Shown: positions 52,793-61,747, numbered from the stretch's first letter. The stretch is 64,000 bases of DNA from Saccharomycopsis malanga (GCA_004014935.1 CP025323.1:2294001-2358000), one strand, 5' to 3'. Program-made: numbers and translations. Notes: generated by a model from the letters alone, not told the origin.

Positions 52793-53937
52793 TTACAACT
52801 TGGTGCCCTTTTTCTTTGCCATATAACTGTTTGCCAATTTGACGACTTGAGCGGCTGTGCCGTAAGAAGACTGGTAGCCAGCTCCCCCGGCGCCGTAGTT
52901 GTGGATAATGTTTCCCAGTCTTTCCAATCTGATGCCGCCCTTTCTAGCTGGTCTGAAGGCCACGTATTCGGTGACGACGTCCAATTCCGGGGTGTTTCCG
53001 GGGAACTTGGAGCTGTCAGTCAACTCGGGGATGTATTGTTTTGCTCTTTTGAGGATTCTTTCGGTGAGCTTTGGATCGACCTTGTTGTCAACCCTGTCGA
53101 CCGGCTGGTACAAGCCCCCTACAATACAGCCGCCTTCTTTACGAGGGAAGATGTAGAAGACCTCGTTTTCGAGCTCTTTGTCGGGCAAGTTTTCGATTAC
53201 ATGCTGTCTAGAGAGCGAGTTTCGCAAGACTACAATCTGGCCCTTTACAGGATACATGTTCTTGTCGTTGACGCCGCCCAAAGTGCGGGCCAAAAGGCCG
53301 GTGGCGTTGACAACCAAATCGGGGCTCTGGGTGGAGCTGTGGAACTTTGTAGCGTCGTTTATGTGGGAAATGTGGGCTCTTTTGATGGCGCCTCCCAAGG
53401 CTAGGATCTGCTGGGCCAAAAAGGGCAAATAATGCGTGGTGGTGATGGTCACAGTGGAACAAGTGAAGCCTTTGGTGAAATCCGGCGCTGGATACTGGAA
53501 TCCAGCAATATCTTCCAATTTCTGGAAGTCCTTGACCAAATAGCGAAACCAGGGATACTCGTAGGTAGCCGCGTCGGCCTTGTTCACATAATAGTTGATT
53601 GGAACCTCGTGGACCCCGGCCCCAGGCGCCTCTTTCGCTAGCCTGAGAAACTCGTAGTAGCCAGGCTTATCCCAGTCCTGTTGCCGCGTCTCCAGAAGCC
53701 CTGCAAACGACATCCACTGGGCCCCAGCATACGGACTGGCATAGTAGGGGTCTCCCCAGTCCCCAGGAATGCTCCGAGCAATCACCGTCACGTCATATCC
53801 TTCTCTCAAGAGTAATAGAGCACTGGTAAGGCCAGTCACCCCAGCTCTAGCTTCATTAGTACATGTTCAGTCTCTGCACTGCATTTGCTGTCCAAAACTT
53901 ACCCAACAACAACAACCGTGGGCTTGTTGTCTGCCAT
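52793..53937 (-). CDS. D-amino-acid oxidase (one intron)
   Basis: FAD enzyme that oxidatively deaminates D-amino acids to 2-oxo acids, ammonia and hydrogen peroxide, normally in peroxisomes. Exon 1 (53903-53937) encodes MADNKPTVVVV plus two bases. A 56-nt intron (53847-53902) has donor GTAAGT, branch TACTAAT and acceptor GCTAG. Exon 2 (52793-53846) completes 362 residues. Splicing creates the dinucleotide-binding motif VVVVGAGVTGLTSALLL (G12, G14, G17). Further DAO marks are SPYAGAQW, NATGLLARTLGG, GQIVVLRN, GGLYQPVDR, RPARKGGIRLE and IHNYGAGGAGYQSSYGTA near the C-terminus. The last three residues, TKL, resemble a peroxisomal PTS1 but with Thr at -3. S. cerevisiae lacks this gene. Confidence 0.94.
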
Positions 53938-54113
53938 TTTGTGCTGACGATACTTGAATCCAAACTTTTGTCAAAAATGATGATTTCTAGCTTAATATAT
54001 CAACTAATGGTTGGCCATTCTCAATCCGGACCTCTCATTCCGATCGTCCAATCACAGTCCAGATCCATATCATTATACTAGTGGGATCTGCCATTGGTTG
54101 GTTTAGTTTTGGC

Positions 54114-54470
54114 AAACTGTTCTAGACTTGAGATTATCAGGCGATAAATGGGCAATTTGGCAAGTGATTGAAGTGATTTTGGCAAGTGATTTTGTGTGGA
54201 ATTAATGGATTGGAATATATAGACTATTATTTATCGCAATAATATATTAGCAGTACTTTGTTAAATGATAAACAGAATATAGTAGGTAGCAGTTCAACTA
54301 TACAAACTGTTCTAGACTTGAGATTATCAGGAGATAAATGGGCGATTTTGGCAAGTGATTTTGTGTGGAATTAATGGATTGGAATATATAATAACTTGAA
54401 TAACATACATCTTAGTAGTGCTTTGTTAAATGATCAACAGAATATAGTAGGTAGCAACTATACACTCAAC
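54114..54470. repeat. Tandem duplication, 190-bp unit
   Basis: AAACTGTTCTAGACTTGAGA starts units at 54114 and 54304. Both include GTGTGGAATTAATGGATTGG and AACAGAATATAGTAGGTAGC. The second is slightly shorter. Confidence 0.9.
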
Positions 54471-54667
54471 TATATAAAAAGCTGTTATCAAACAAGTACA
54501 TGTTGACATGCCGGTTTACCGATATATATATGCCATCTAATTGTCATAAACCTGTGTCTAACCACTTGGAAACTCTATAATCGCTATAATAATAACAATA
54601 TCTCACCCAGTACCAATCATAATATAATGAATCAAACACAGTAGACGTGTGTGATCTTGCTTGCCCA

Positions 54668-55003
54668 TGTAGTATTAGGAAGCATTTGTATGGACGGAGA
54701 ATGGGTAAAACCATAGCCAACTATATAAAAAGATGAAAAGACCAAAAAAAGGAGAAAATAGAGGAGAAAGCAGTGTTTAGAACAGTGAGGTACCTATTGA
54801 AGGTAATCAAGTGTTCTAGACCACTTGTGTCAACTCAAAAAGGAATTAGCAAGAGGGAGAATCAGTAAGATAAAAAGAAGCAAGATGGAAGAATTTGTAA
54901 GATGAAGTGAAGTATGATGAAAAGAGTAAAAATAGAATAAGGTGGTTCTAGTCAATCAGACCATAAGACTAGAAGCATATAGATGTTTACCGCCAATTAT
55001 ACA
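54668..55003 (+). mobile_element. Solo LTR with near-perfect 5-bp target duplication
   Basis: LTR fossil, 336 bp, starting TGTAGTATTAGG and ending CAATTATACA, with TATATAAAAAG inside. The flanks are GCCCA (54663-54667) and GCCTA (55004-55008). The TG...CA ends and word order match the copy at 42463. No internal region. Confidence 0.87.
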
Positions 55004-55008
55004 GCCTA

Positions 55009-55146
55009 GTAATAATATTCATACATCTCGAGCCCAGTACATTTCAGGATCCTAGCAGCTAGTAAAAAGTGTTGATATAAGAACCAGTGTGCCTGGCAGG
55101 TCTTGTTCTCTTCTCAGAGAGTGCTATATTCTCCCAGCGGCTGGTC
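55009..55146 (-). repeat. SINE-A copy (short subtype) abutting the LTR
   Basis: On the - strand: CAGCCGCTGGGAGAATAT, AGAGAACAAGACCTGCCAGG, a short middle, then TGAAATGTACTGGGCTCGAG, ATGTATGAATATTATT. Its tail ends at the edge of the LTR target duplication. Confidence 0.75.
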
Positions 55147-55170
55147 AACTATTGTGTAGGTGTTTAATGA

Positions 55171-55474
55171 TAATAATAATAATAATAATATCATATATTT
55201 CAAGCCCAGTACATATCAGTTTCGTTTATACACGCCATGTCTAAGAGAACTTGGTAAAATCCAGTGGAAAAACCCAAAAACTACTTATTCTTGTCACTCA
55301 ATTGGAAAGTAGGTAGACTTTTGTCTAGGCCATCTTTCAGACAGTTGTACTTGCCTGTGAATTCACGTTCAGCATCGTAAAAGTGTCGTCTTGGGAATCG
55401 AACCTATGTTCCTATTAGGTCTTGTTTTTCTCTTCTCCAAGAGCACTGACCACTGAGCCAAATGGCCCAGTGGC
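55171..55474 (-). repeat. SINE-A, full-length reference copy
   Basis: About 304 bp. On the - strand: GCCACTGGGCCATTTGGCTC, box A TGGCTCAGTGG, GTGCTCTTGGAGAAGAGAAA, box B GGTTCGATTCC, ACGACACTTTTACGATGC, TGAATTCACAGGCAAGTAC, ACTGTCTGAAAGATGGCC, a CCAATTGAGTGACAAGAATA block, CACTGGATTTTACCAAG, ACTGATATGTACTGGGCTTG, AAATATATGATATT and seven or more ATT units. All parts of the family are present. No convincing target duplication is seen. Confidence 0.92.
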
Positions 55475-55870
55475 ATCTATGTAATAGTGATCAATTTTAA
55501 AAGTCAATACGGCTGGCTATAGCATTTTGGTATCTCATAAAGCGCCCCAGATTGTTGGGATGTCAATTTATTCAAGCTTGGAATATTGCAAGTGGGTCGT
55601 ATGATTTGACTGGTTGGATACATTTGGTTTCATTATTCATACTTGCAAACTTCTATTTCTTTTTAGTTAGCTAGCGAGTTATAATCTATACATGTAGCAA
55701 TCATAAATATTATTAATGAGTTCCATTCGTTTGCCAACCATCCTTATATGGCAGGATAAGTAGTACCAGTTTGGCCATTGCTTCCGAATATCCAATCAAG
55801 TGGCCAAGTTTATACAATACAAAATCATTTGATATTATATATGGGTAGATATAACCACTGGGCAGGATAG

Positions 55871-56090
55871 TTTAATAGATAGCACTCTGAGAAGAGCAAA
55901 AACCTAATAGGATAATTTAATAGATAGCACTCTGAGAAGAGCAAAAACCTAATAGGTTCACGGGTTTTATTACGAACACTCTACTCTCTACTTTTGCCAC
56001 GATAAAAGTCTAGTGCTTACTTTGCAATTTATTAGATTAGGAAATTATGATTATTAGACATGAAATGGGGGTTCTCTGCTGGATTTGCCA
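55871..56090 (+). repeat. Divergent SINE-A-like copy with internal 46-bp duplication
   Basis: CCACTGGGCAGGATAGTTTA, AGATAGCACTCTGAGAAGAG, CAAAAACCTAATAGG. The AGGATA(G/A)TTTAATAGATAG ... AACCTAAT unit occurs twice in tandem (about 55880-55965). A decayed box B and body follow. The GGATAGTTTAAT word recurs inside the copy at 60065. Confidence 0.65.
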
Positions 56091-56260
56091 TGGAATCTCA
56101 TGAGCACTTGTGGCATATTATAAAGGCTTGTATCATTGATGACAAGCTTTTATATGTAATGGCGTAGGATTCTTTGTAAATTTCTGGCAAAAACAAACCT
56201 ACAGTTTCAATAGGAGATTTAACTAATCCTGTAGTAAGCAAGTCAAGAGATTTGGTGAAA

Positions 56261-56341
56261 TCTGATCATAATCTGATCATAATCTGATCATAATCTGATC
56301 ATAATCTGATCATAATCTGATCATAATCTGATCATAATCTG
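56261..56341. repeat. 11-bp tandem repeat (TCTGATCATAA)n
   Basis: Seven identical units plus a partial one. Each holds the palindrome TGATCA. Perfect identity suggests recent expansion. Confidence 0.95.
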
Positions 56342-56757
56342 GTCTAGGTGATGTTTTAGATAGTTGCCATACGACCCAGTGGCTATGTATCAGTCTACAT
56401 GGATTTTAGTGCAGTTTGTATTGAGGTAATGGTTTATATACAAATATCAGCTTTTTATATACGCTAAAGGGACTTGGTAAAACACAGTGGGGAAAATCCA
56501 GTTCATGATTCTACCAATTTAAATCAAAAATAATAGTATTCTACCAAATCATGTCTAATAATAGTAAATCTCCACCGATTCATGCCTAATAACCATAATT
56601 TTCTAATCCAATAAATTGCAACGCAACAACTATCGTAAAAACAGTGAGTGGAGCGTTCGTAATCAAAACGCTTTGCTTTTTCTTTTTCAAAAGTACCAAT
56701 TATCCTTTCAGGCTTTATCTCCTCTCCAAAAAACACTGACCATTTGGCCCAAGGGCT
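56342..56757 (-). repeat. Cluster of SINE-A fragments
   Basis: Fragments at 56342-56385 (CTAGGTGATGTTTTAGATAG ... GACCCAGTGGCT), about 56440-56516 (AGGGACTTGGTAAAACACAG) and about 56705-56757 (CTCTCCAAAAAACACTGACC, ATTTGGCCCAAGGGCT), all in - orientation. Confidence 0.65.
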
Positions 56758-56954
56758 AATTAGAAGCATATAAATTACAGTAAACAAGCACCCGTTCGTT
56801 TCACGTTAAAACAGAAGAATCCTACAATTTAATCGCCGTTGTAGCATCAACCAACACTTCACCATGCATCCTTGTAGCCAAATGTACCAAAAAAGAAGTG
56901 TTAAATCCACCACAATTGTCTAGTAAAAACACCCAAACTAAAATACAATTTACA

Positions 56955-57090
56955 ACCTTCTGCTATCCCAGTTGGGTTGGTTATGGACACTGCTATCATG
57001 ACAGGTTCGATTCTTGTTAGGCGTCTTTCATTGTTTTGTATATACAACTTGGTAAAACCCAGTGGGGCAGCCCGTTTTGATGGGTCAAAG
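56955..57090 (+). repeat. Repeat D, copy 1 (tRNA-like)
   Basis: TTGGGTTGGTTATGGACACT, box B-like AGGTTCGATTC, TTGTTAGGCGTCTTTC, later AACTTGGTAAAACCCAGTGG and GTTTTGATGG. It shares this order with the copy at about 60475. Confidence 0.6.
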
Positions 57091-58081
57091 CTTAACAGGT
57101 TTCAAACTTTTGCTAAAAGACTGATTGAAACGATAAAACGTGATAACGCTTTGCACTAATATTTAAACGTTTACTTCGCCTGGATAACCGCATTTGGCTT
57201 GTTTTATTTTTATCTTTGCAGCTACAACCCATGTACATGAAGCAAGGATTTGAGACAGCCAGACCTTTCCTTGGTTAAATGTGTTTTGGTCAATACACTA
57301 TTTAAAACAATCTACGTGTGTGCATACATCATTGGGATTTAATATTGCAACGTTGATATCTTGTACGAAACAAGTAAGATGCAGCGCAGTGCAGCGCGTG
57401 CCAAGACTTTCCCTGCCTAAAACGCATGCGGAACAATGCCACCTTTTCTTGGCAAAGTTGTCAAGGAGAAAGGGAAGGGGCCCTTGGTTTATTGCTATCC
57501 CCTAAGAGGAGAACACCGTGGCATTGATATCTCTAGTAATCTGCATGTGGATGCACTGGAACATGGCTTACAACATGCTCCCGATGGCGGAGCAGATAAC
57601 TCGGATCCAAAATTAGTGAAAGCCCAATGCAGGATCATCCGTCAGGATGCATGCTAGTGCGTCGGGGGGCCATGCTCGGCGCCCAGCAATGCATTTGCAA
57701 ATGCGCAGATGCGTAAAGGGTCCGTTCCAAGAAGCCAAGAAATTGCCAAGCCTAAAGCGACGTTATGCGGTGCGCCAAGGGTGAATATTCCCAACGTGTC
57801 CAAAGTTGCATTATCTCCGTTTCCCCGTGCGTTCCGCATGCATGCCAATACATGTTACCATATACTGAAATGTAGAGTCTTTTTACACTGGGAATCCTTG
57901 GTATGTTGCTTTGGCATCAATACCGGCTGATTAAAGCACATTTGCAAAATAGCGGCAGGCTGAGGAGAATTTAAAACAGCAAAAAAAAAAAAAAGCGCAC
58001 GCGCATGTAGGAATATGTGGGACGCTGCATGCGGCGGAAGTTTAAAAGAAGAAAAAAAAATCATTATCAAGAAAAAAACAG
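57091..58081. promoter_or_regulatory. GC-richer region upstream of the NRG-like gene
   Basis: About 1 kb with AAGGGGCCC and CCCCTAAG words (stress-response-element-like AGGGG/CCCCT) near 57475-57510 and several GCATGC/ATGCAT words (57650-57850). The composition differs from the AT-rich spacers. Open frames here (for example 57436-57657) show no family resemblance. Confidence 0.4.
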
Positions 58082-58087
58082 ATGTAC

Positions 58088-58095
58088 TATATAAA
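58088..58095 (+). promoter_or_regulatory. TATA box of the NRG-like gene
   Basis: TATATAAA lies 84 bp before the proposed start ATG at 58172. The upstream ATG at 58082 precedes and overlaps this element, which argues against its use as the start. Confidence 0.55.
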
Positions 58096-58171
58096 GCTTG
58101 AAAAGTCTCCAGTTTTAATAAAGGGGGCAAATGGTTTTGTTTTTTTTAGAGGCAAGATACGAGGAAATAGC

Positions 58172-58828
58172 ATGGCATATGTGAGCAGGGCTGCATCTCC
58201 AAGAAAGGAAAAGAGGGTTTATCCATTAGGGAGAGATTTATTGGAGCATAAACCAAACCAAACGGGTATAATGACGTCCAATTACTATGCAATCAACGTC
58301 AGCAATGCAGATTGCAATATAACGAGTTATGAGTTGAAGAATTATCAATATGGAAATGTGAGACAGAAGCTCCCTGCATTGATTCCAATGAACATTTCGT
58401 CGCCAGTCAGCAATGCAGATTGTGATGTCACAGAGTTCCGGCTCAAACCAATATCGTTGTCTCCTAGAAGTAGTCTGACACCTCTTGTGCGTACTGAAAG
58501 CACAGGGTCTTTGGAATTGCCAAGTCTGGAGGAGTCAAGTCCCAAAAAAGGTAAAAAGCTGAAGAAAAAAGGAAACACGAAAGAAAACAAAAAATATCAG
58601 TGCAAAACCTGCGAAAAGTGCTTTACTACTTCAGGACATTTGGCCCGCCATTCCAGGATCCATACTGGCGAAAGAAAACACATTTGCCCCTTTCCAGGGT
58701 GCCAGTCTCGTTTTGCTAGACAGGACAATTGTATGCAGCATTATAGAACACATTCGAATATCCATAAAAAGAAGAGAAAAACCAAAGTGGTGAGGAAAAT
58801 TGATGGTTTTGTAGATACTTTATTCTAA
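58172..58828 (+). CDS. C2H2 zinc-finger repressor, Nrg1/Nrg2-like
   Basis: DNA-binding repressor of the Nrg type, which in yeasts represses glucose-regulated, filamentation and stress genes through Tup1-Ssn6. The product from the ATG MAYVSRAASPRKEKRV has 218 residues; an upstream in-frame ATG at 58082 would add 30 residues but precedes and overlaps the TATA box. The DNA-binding domain is two C2H2 fingers at the C-terminus: CKTCEKCFTTSGHLARHSRI (first finger, H..H spacing kept), the TGERKH linker and CPFPGCQSRFARQDNCMQHY. These are close to the Nrg1 sequence (FTTSGHLARHNRIHTGEK, RFSRHDNCLQHYRTH). A Lys-rich stretch before the fingers and KKKRKTK after them are likely nuclear localisation signals. 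A repeated NVSNADCNIT / PVSNADCDVT segment lies in the N-terminal half. S. cerevisiae NRG1 and NRG2 come from duplication of one ancestor. Confidence 0.85.
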   Translation: MAYVSRAASPRKEKRVYPLGRDLLEHKPNQTGIMTSNYYAINVSNADCNITSYELKNYQYGNVRQKLPALIPMNISSPVSNADCDVTEFRLKPISLSPRSSLTPLVRTESTGSLELPSLEESSPKKGKKLKKKGNTKENKKYQCKTCEKCFTTSGHLARHSRIHTGERKHICPFPGCQSRFARQDNCMQHYRTHSNIHKKKRKTKVVRKIDGFVDTLF

Positions 58829-58902
58829 TATGCTGAATTATAAATGGTTGTTGGGTTATTATTGCATGTAGAATTGGGTTTTTATTAGATTATGTAGAAT
58901 GG

Positions 58903-59076
58903 AGTGCCGCGTGGCTCAGTCGTCAGTGCCTGCAGAAGCCCCGGTTCAATTCCTCCTATGATAATTTTTATTTGCTACTTTTATCATGCTGAACAGGCAA
59001 ATGAACTGTCTGAAACACCACCAAGAACAAAACTGGTTTTTACTGGGCTTGAATTATAAGATAGTAGTATTATTAT
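58903..59076 (+). repeat. SINE-A copy with 8-bp flanking duplication
   Basis: AGTGCCGCGTGGCTCAGTCG, box B-like GGTTCAATTCC, a short body with GCTGAACAGGC, GAACTGTCTGAAACACC, TTTACTGGGCTTGAATTATA and an ATT tail. TAGAATGG flanks both sides (58895-58902 and 59077-59084). That word is also part of the host minisatellite, so it may not be a true target duplication. Confidence 0.8.
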
Positions 59077-59472
59077 TAGAATGGTGTTTCTATCAAACAA
59101 TGTAAAATGGGGATTTTTATTGAATTATTGTGAGATTTTTGCTAAATTATGAAAAAGTGGGACTTTATATCGAATTATGAAAAAGTGGGATTATTATTGT
59201 AACGTGTGAAGAAGTAGGAAGTTTATTGAACTATGTACGAGTGGGCATTTTTATTGAATTATGTAGAAGTGGGATTTTTTACTAAATTATGAAGAATTGT
59301 GCTTTTTACTAAAATCTGAAAAAGTGAGATTTTATATTGAATTATAAAGTAGTAGGTAGTTTTTATTGCAAAGTACGAAGAAATAGGTAATTTTATAGTA
59401 AATTATGATAAAGTAGGAAGTTTATTATATTATGAAAAAGTGGAAGTTTTATCGAATAATGTAAAATGGATA

Positions 59473-59728
59473 TGTATCACTGGTAATAAACTTCTAGTCT
59501 TATGGTTTGACTGACTAAATACATTAAATCGCTTATTTTATTTTTGCTCTACTTATATTTGCTCTCTTGCCAAATGCTCATTTCATCTTACCAATTCTTA
59601 TTGGCTAGACTTGGCAGTTAATACTCACGCCATTGACATTTTCTATTTTAGTCTTCTTTTATCATTTTATATGGTTAGCTATCGTTTTACCCATTTTTCA
59701 TTCAATATAAATCTATCTTGATATCACA
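59473..59728 (-). mobile_element. Solo LTR inside the minisatellite
   Basis: LTR fossil, 256 bp on the - strand, starting TGTGATATCAAGATAG and ending ACCAGTGATACA. It carries the family words AATGGGTAAAAC and GCCAATAAGAATTGG. The flanks GGATA (59468-59472) and GGGTA (59729-59733) differ at one base. Non-coding solo LTR. Confidence 0.85.
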
Positions 59729-59789
59729 GGGTAGATTTTCAAATTATGTAGAATGGGGTTTTTATTTAATCATCTAGAAGGTGAACATG

Positions 59790-59880
59790 GGTTTTACCAA
59801 GTCCCCTCAGACATAGCGCATACATACAGAACTGATATGTACTGGGCTTGAAATACAAGATTATTATTATTATTATTATT
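59790..59880 (+). repeat. SINE-A tail fragment with long ATT run
   Basis: GGGTTTTACCAAGTCCCCTC, GAACTGATATGTACTGGGCT, TGAAATACAAG and about eight ATT units. Confidence 0.85.
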
Positions 59881-59987
59881 GATGACATTTCACAATGTTC
59901 ATGTCGATAATACAGCTTTTCTCAAAGTAAACTAATAAATCCAATACAGAATTAAAAAACGATAACCTTTTCAATCGGTAACTGAAC

Positions 59988-60040
59988 AAATACGAAACTG
60001 ATATGTACTGGGCTCGAAATATAAAATATTATTGTTATTT
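59988..60040 (+). repeat. SINE-A tail fragment
   Basis: ACGAAACTGATATGTACTGG, GCTCGAAATATAAAATATT, then ATT-like repeats. Confidence 0.8.
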
Positions 60041-60064
60041 TAATTGATATAACTGTACTGAATA

Positions 60065-60357
60065 CCACTAGGCCGTTTGGCTTAGTGGTTAGAGCGCTCG
60101 AAAAAGAGAAAAAGACCTGAAAGGATAGTTCAATGGTTAGTACGTAACAGGAACACAGGTTCGATTCCCAAGAGGGGCACAATTGTCTAAAACACGGCCT
60201 AGACCAAACTGTAGTGTACTTTCCAGCCCATCTGGCGTTCAGGAAAAAGACTGTGGGCGGCTAACAATGACCGGGACATTATTGGGGTTCCCACTGGGTT
60301 TTACCAAGTCCTTTTGGAAATTGTTATGTACTGGACTCGAAATAAATGATATCATTA
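60065..60357 (+). repeat. SINE-A copy, near full length with extra tRNA-like segment
   Basis: CCACTAGGCCGTTTGGCTTA with box A, AGAGCGCTCGAAAAAGAGAA, then an extra GGATAGTTCAATGGTTAGTA, perfect box B GGTTCGATTCC, the AATTGTCTAAAACACGGCC block, GACCGGGACATTATTGGGG, CCCACTGGGTTTTACCAAG, TTATGTACTGGACTCGAAAT and a short tail. The extra piece is a second box A-like sequence. Confidence 0.88.
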
Positions 60358-60474
60358 GTAAGTACGCGCCATGCCCCTGTCATTGTAATCATCTTGATCC
60401 CGTAACGTTTTCGAGAGCATTATCTGCTAATTTATCCTGCCAAATCTTTTTATCTTAGACATTGCTATTTTATA

Positions 60475-60700
60475 ACCTTCAGCTAGCCTATTTGGTGTGG
60501 TTATGAGCGGCGCGCCGCCGTATAGGAGGAGGGGTTCGATTTTCTTTAGGCGTGTTTGAGTGTCATGTTTATTATGTTGGCTTTTATCCGATATTTCAGT
60601 TGCAAGTAGTGATAATAAGCGTGTACAAATTCAATTAGAGTTTTGGCGTAATGAGCCCCTTGGTAAACCCTAGCTGATTAGGTTTTGATGGATATCCAGA
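60475..60700 (+). repeat. Repeat D, copy 2 (tRNA-like)
   Basis: GCCTATTTGGTGTGGTTATG, a GCGGCGCGCCGC palindrome (60507-60518), box B GGGTTCGATTT, TCTTTAGGCGTG, later CCTTGGTAAACCCTAGC and GTTTTGATGG. GCCTA and TAGGC can pair as an acceptor stem. The anticodon arm does not fold as a normal tRNA. Confidence 0.6.
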
Positions 60701-60955
60701 AGCAAGTGTAGCACGGAAACATACATTCGCAATGGGTAGGAACCAGTGATTCGCAATAGGTAGGCACCAGTGATACCCAATGGCTTGGAGCCAGTGAATG
60801 CTATAGGAGATGGCTCTCAAAAGGTGACTGAATCGTTTTGTAAGATGAAGAATCGGGATACAAGTACGCAATGTCAAGTATTCACTCACGGCCTACTGTA
60901 AACACTAATCTATACTAAATTATATTGCAAATACATAGCAAACCTGCAGAAGCCA

Positions 60956-61747
60956 CTAGACAAGCATCCCGTAGTAATCAGACCGTTTGAACCGCTGGTG
61001 GAGACCCTGCCATTGCACAATAAACCGGTCAGCTATTGGATACAAAAGCCAGCCGCTCAAGCTGAGGTTCTTGACCCTGGCCAAGCTCTCGACGTAGATA
61101 ATCTTGCCAAAGATGCTGTGTGGCGGTAGGGCAAGGTATTTTGCTAGAAACACAATGTAGCACAACGGCACAGAGGTTCCTGGGCCGTTGCAAAGAACCA
61201 CCGACGGTATGGAGTCCAAATCACGGATTGCCAACCAGAGAGTCCTCCAGAGACAAAATAGGGTGCTGGATATCGATGATACATACGATTGGTTGACAGC
61301 TCTGGCACGCGGCAACACCATATAGTCCACCAGTATCCGGGCAGAGTTTCCAGAGGCATCTGGACTGCTGGAGCTCGATGCTAGCAACGAAGACTTTTCT
61401 GACATGGCTATGGTGGCCGCGTCAACGCCCATATAACGTATTCTGGCCCTGGTGAGCAGCAAATGAGCCACCCCAAAGTTGTGGGCTTTGATCATCGACA
61501 CACAGTCGCCAGCGGTGACAACCCATGTAATCCGGTCAAACCTCTGGAATTCAAACCCCGCCAACATCCGGATCATCTCGCCCGTGTGCCCCCCGGAGCC
61601 TAGCAACACCATTAGATGGCTGCCGCCTGTTGAACTTGGCTTCAACTCGACCTTGGCTAGATTGACAAACGGAAGATAGAAACATAGTCTCACGAGCAGA
61701 AAATACACTGCAAACAACACCACCAAAAGAAGAGCGAGTCCAGCCAT
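60956..61747 (-). CDS. ALG14: UDP-GlcNAc transferase membrane anchor subunit Alg14
   Basis: Alg14 anchors the catalytic subunit Alg13 at the cytosolic ER face; together they add the second GlcNAc to the dolichol-linked N-glycan precursor. The 263-residue protein has one N-terminal transmembrane segment (LALLLVVLFAVYFLLVRLCF). Motifs include MVLLGSGGHTGEMIRMLAGF, ITWVVTAGD, the LPRARAVNQSYVSS segment, PSVVLCNGPGTSVPLCYIVF and KIIYVESLARVKNLSLSGWL followed by the C-terminal RFIVQWQGL. It is slightly longer than yeast Alg14 (237) because of a Ser-rich insertion (SEKSSLLASSSSSPDASGNS). S. cerevisiae ALG14 (YBR070C) belongs to the same chromosome II block as several neighbours. Confidence 0.94.
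   Translation of the reverse strand: MAGLALLLVVLFAVYFLLVRLCFYLPFVNLAKVELKPSSTGGSHLMVLLGSGGHTGEMIRMLAGFEFQRFDRITWVVTAGDCVSMIKAHNFGVAHLLLTRARIRYMGVDAATIAMSEKSSLLASSSSSPDASGNSARILVDYMVLPRARAVNQSYVSSISSTLFCLWRTLWLAIRDLDSIPSVVLCNGPGTSVPLCYIVFLAKYLALPPHSIFGKIIYVESLARVKNLSLSGWLLYPIADRFIVQWQGLHQRFKRSDYYGMLV

Larger units (their letters stand above)
58848..59782. repeat. Degenerate minisatellite of about 30 bp, interrupted by a SINE and an LTR
   Basis: Some fifteen degenerate units of the form GTGGGATTTTTATTGAATTA plus TG(T/A)AGAA. The array is split by the SINE-A copy at 58903-59076 and the solo LTR at 59473-59728, with array units recognisable on both sides of each. Confidence 0.85.

Noticed and set aside
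57436-57657. 73-codon open frame upstream of the NRG-like gene
   Set aside because: It lies in a GC-richer promoter-like stretch, shows no family resemblance and overlaps frames on both strands.
53938-58081. Centromere or replication origin in the gene-poor 4-kb region
   Set aside because: No point-centromere elements or other defining motif are recognisable; AT richness alone is not evidence.
58082-58171. Upstream in-frame ATG of the NRG-like gene as start
   Set aside because: It precedes and overlaps the TATATAAA element and encodes a sequence with no family match.
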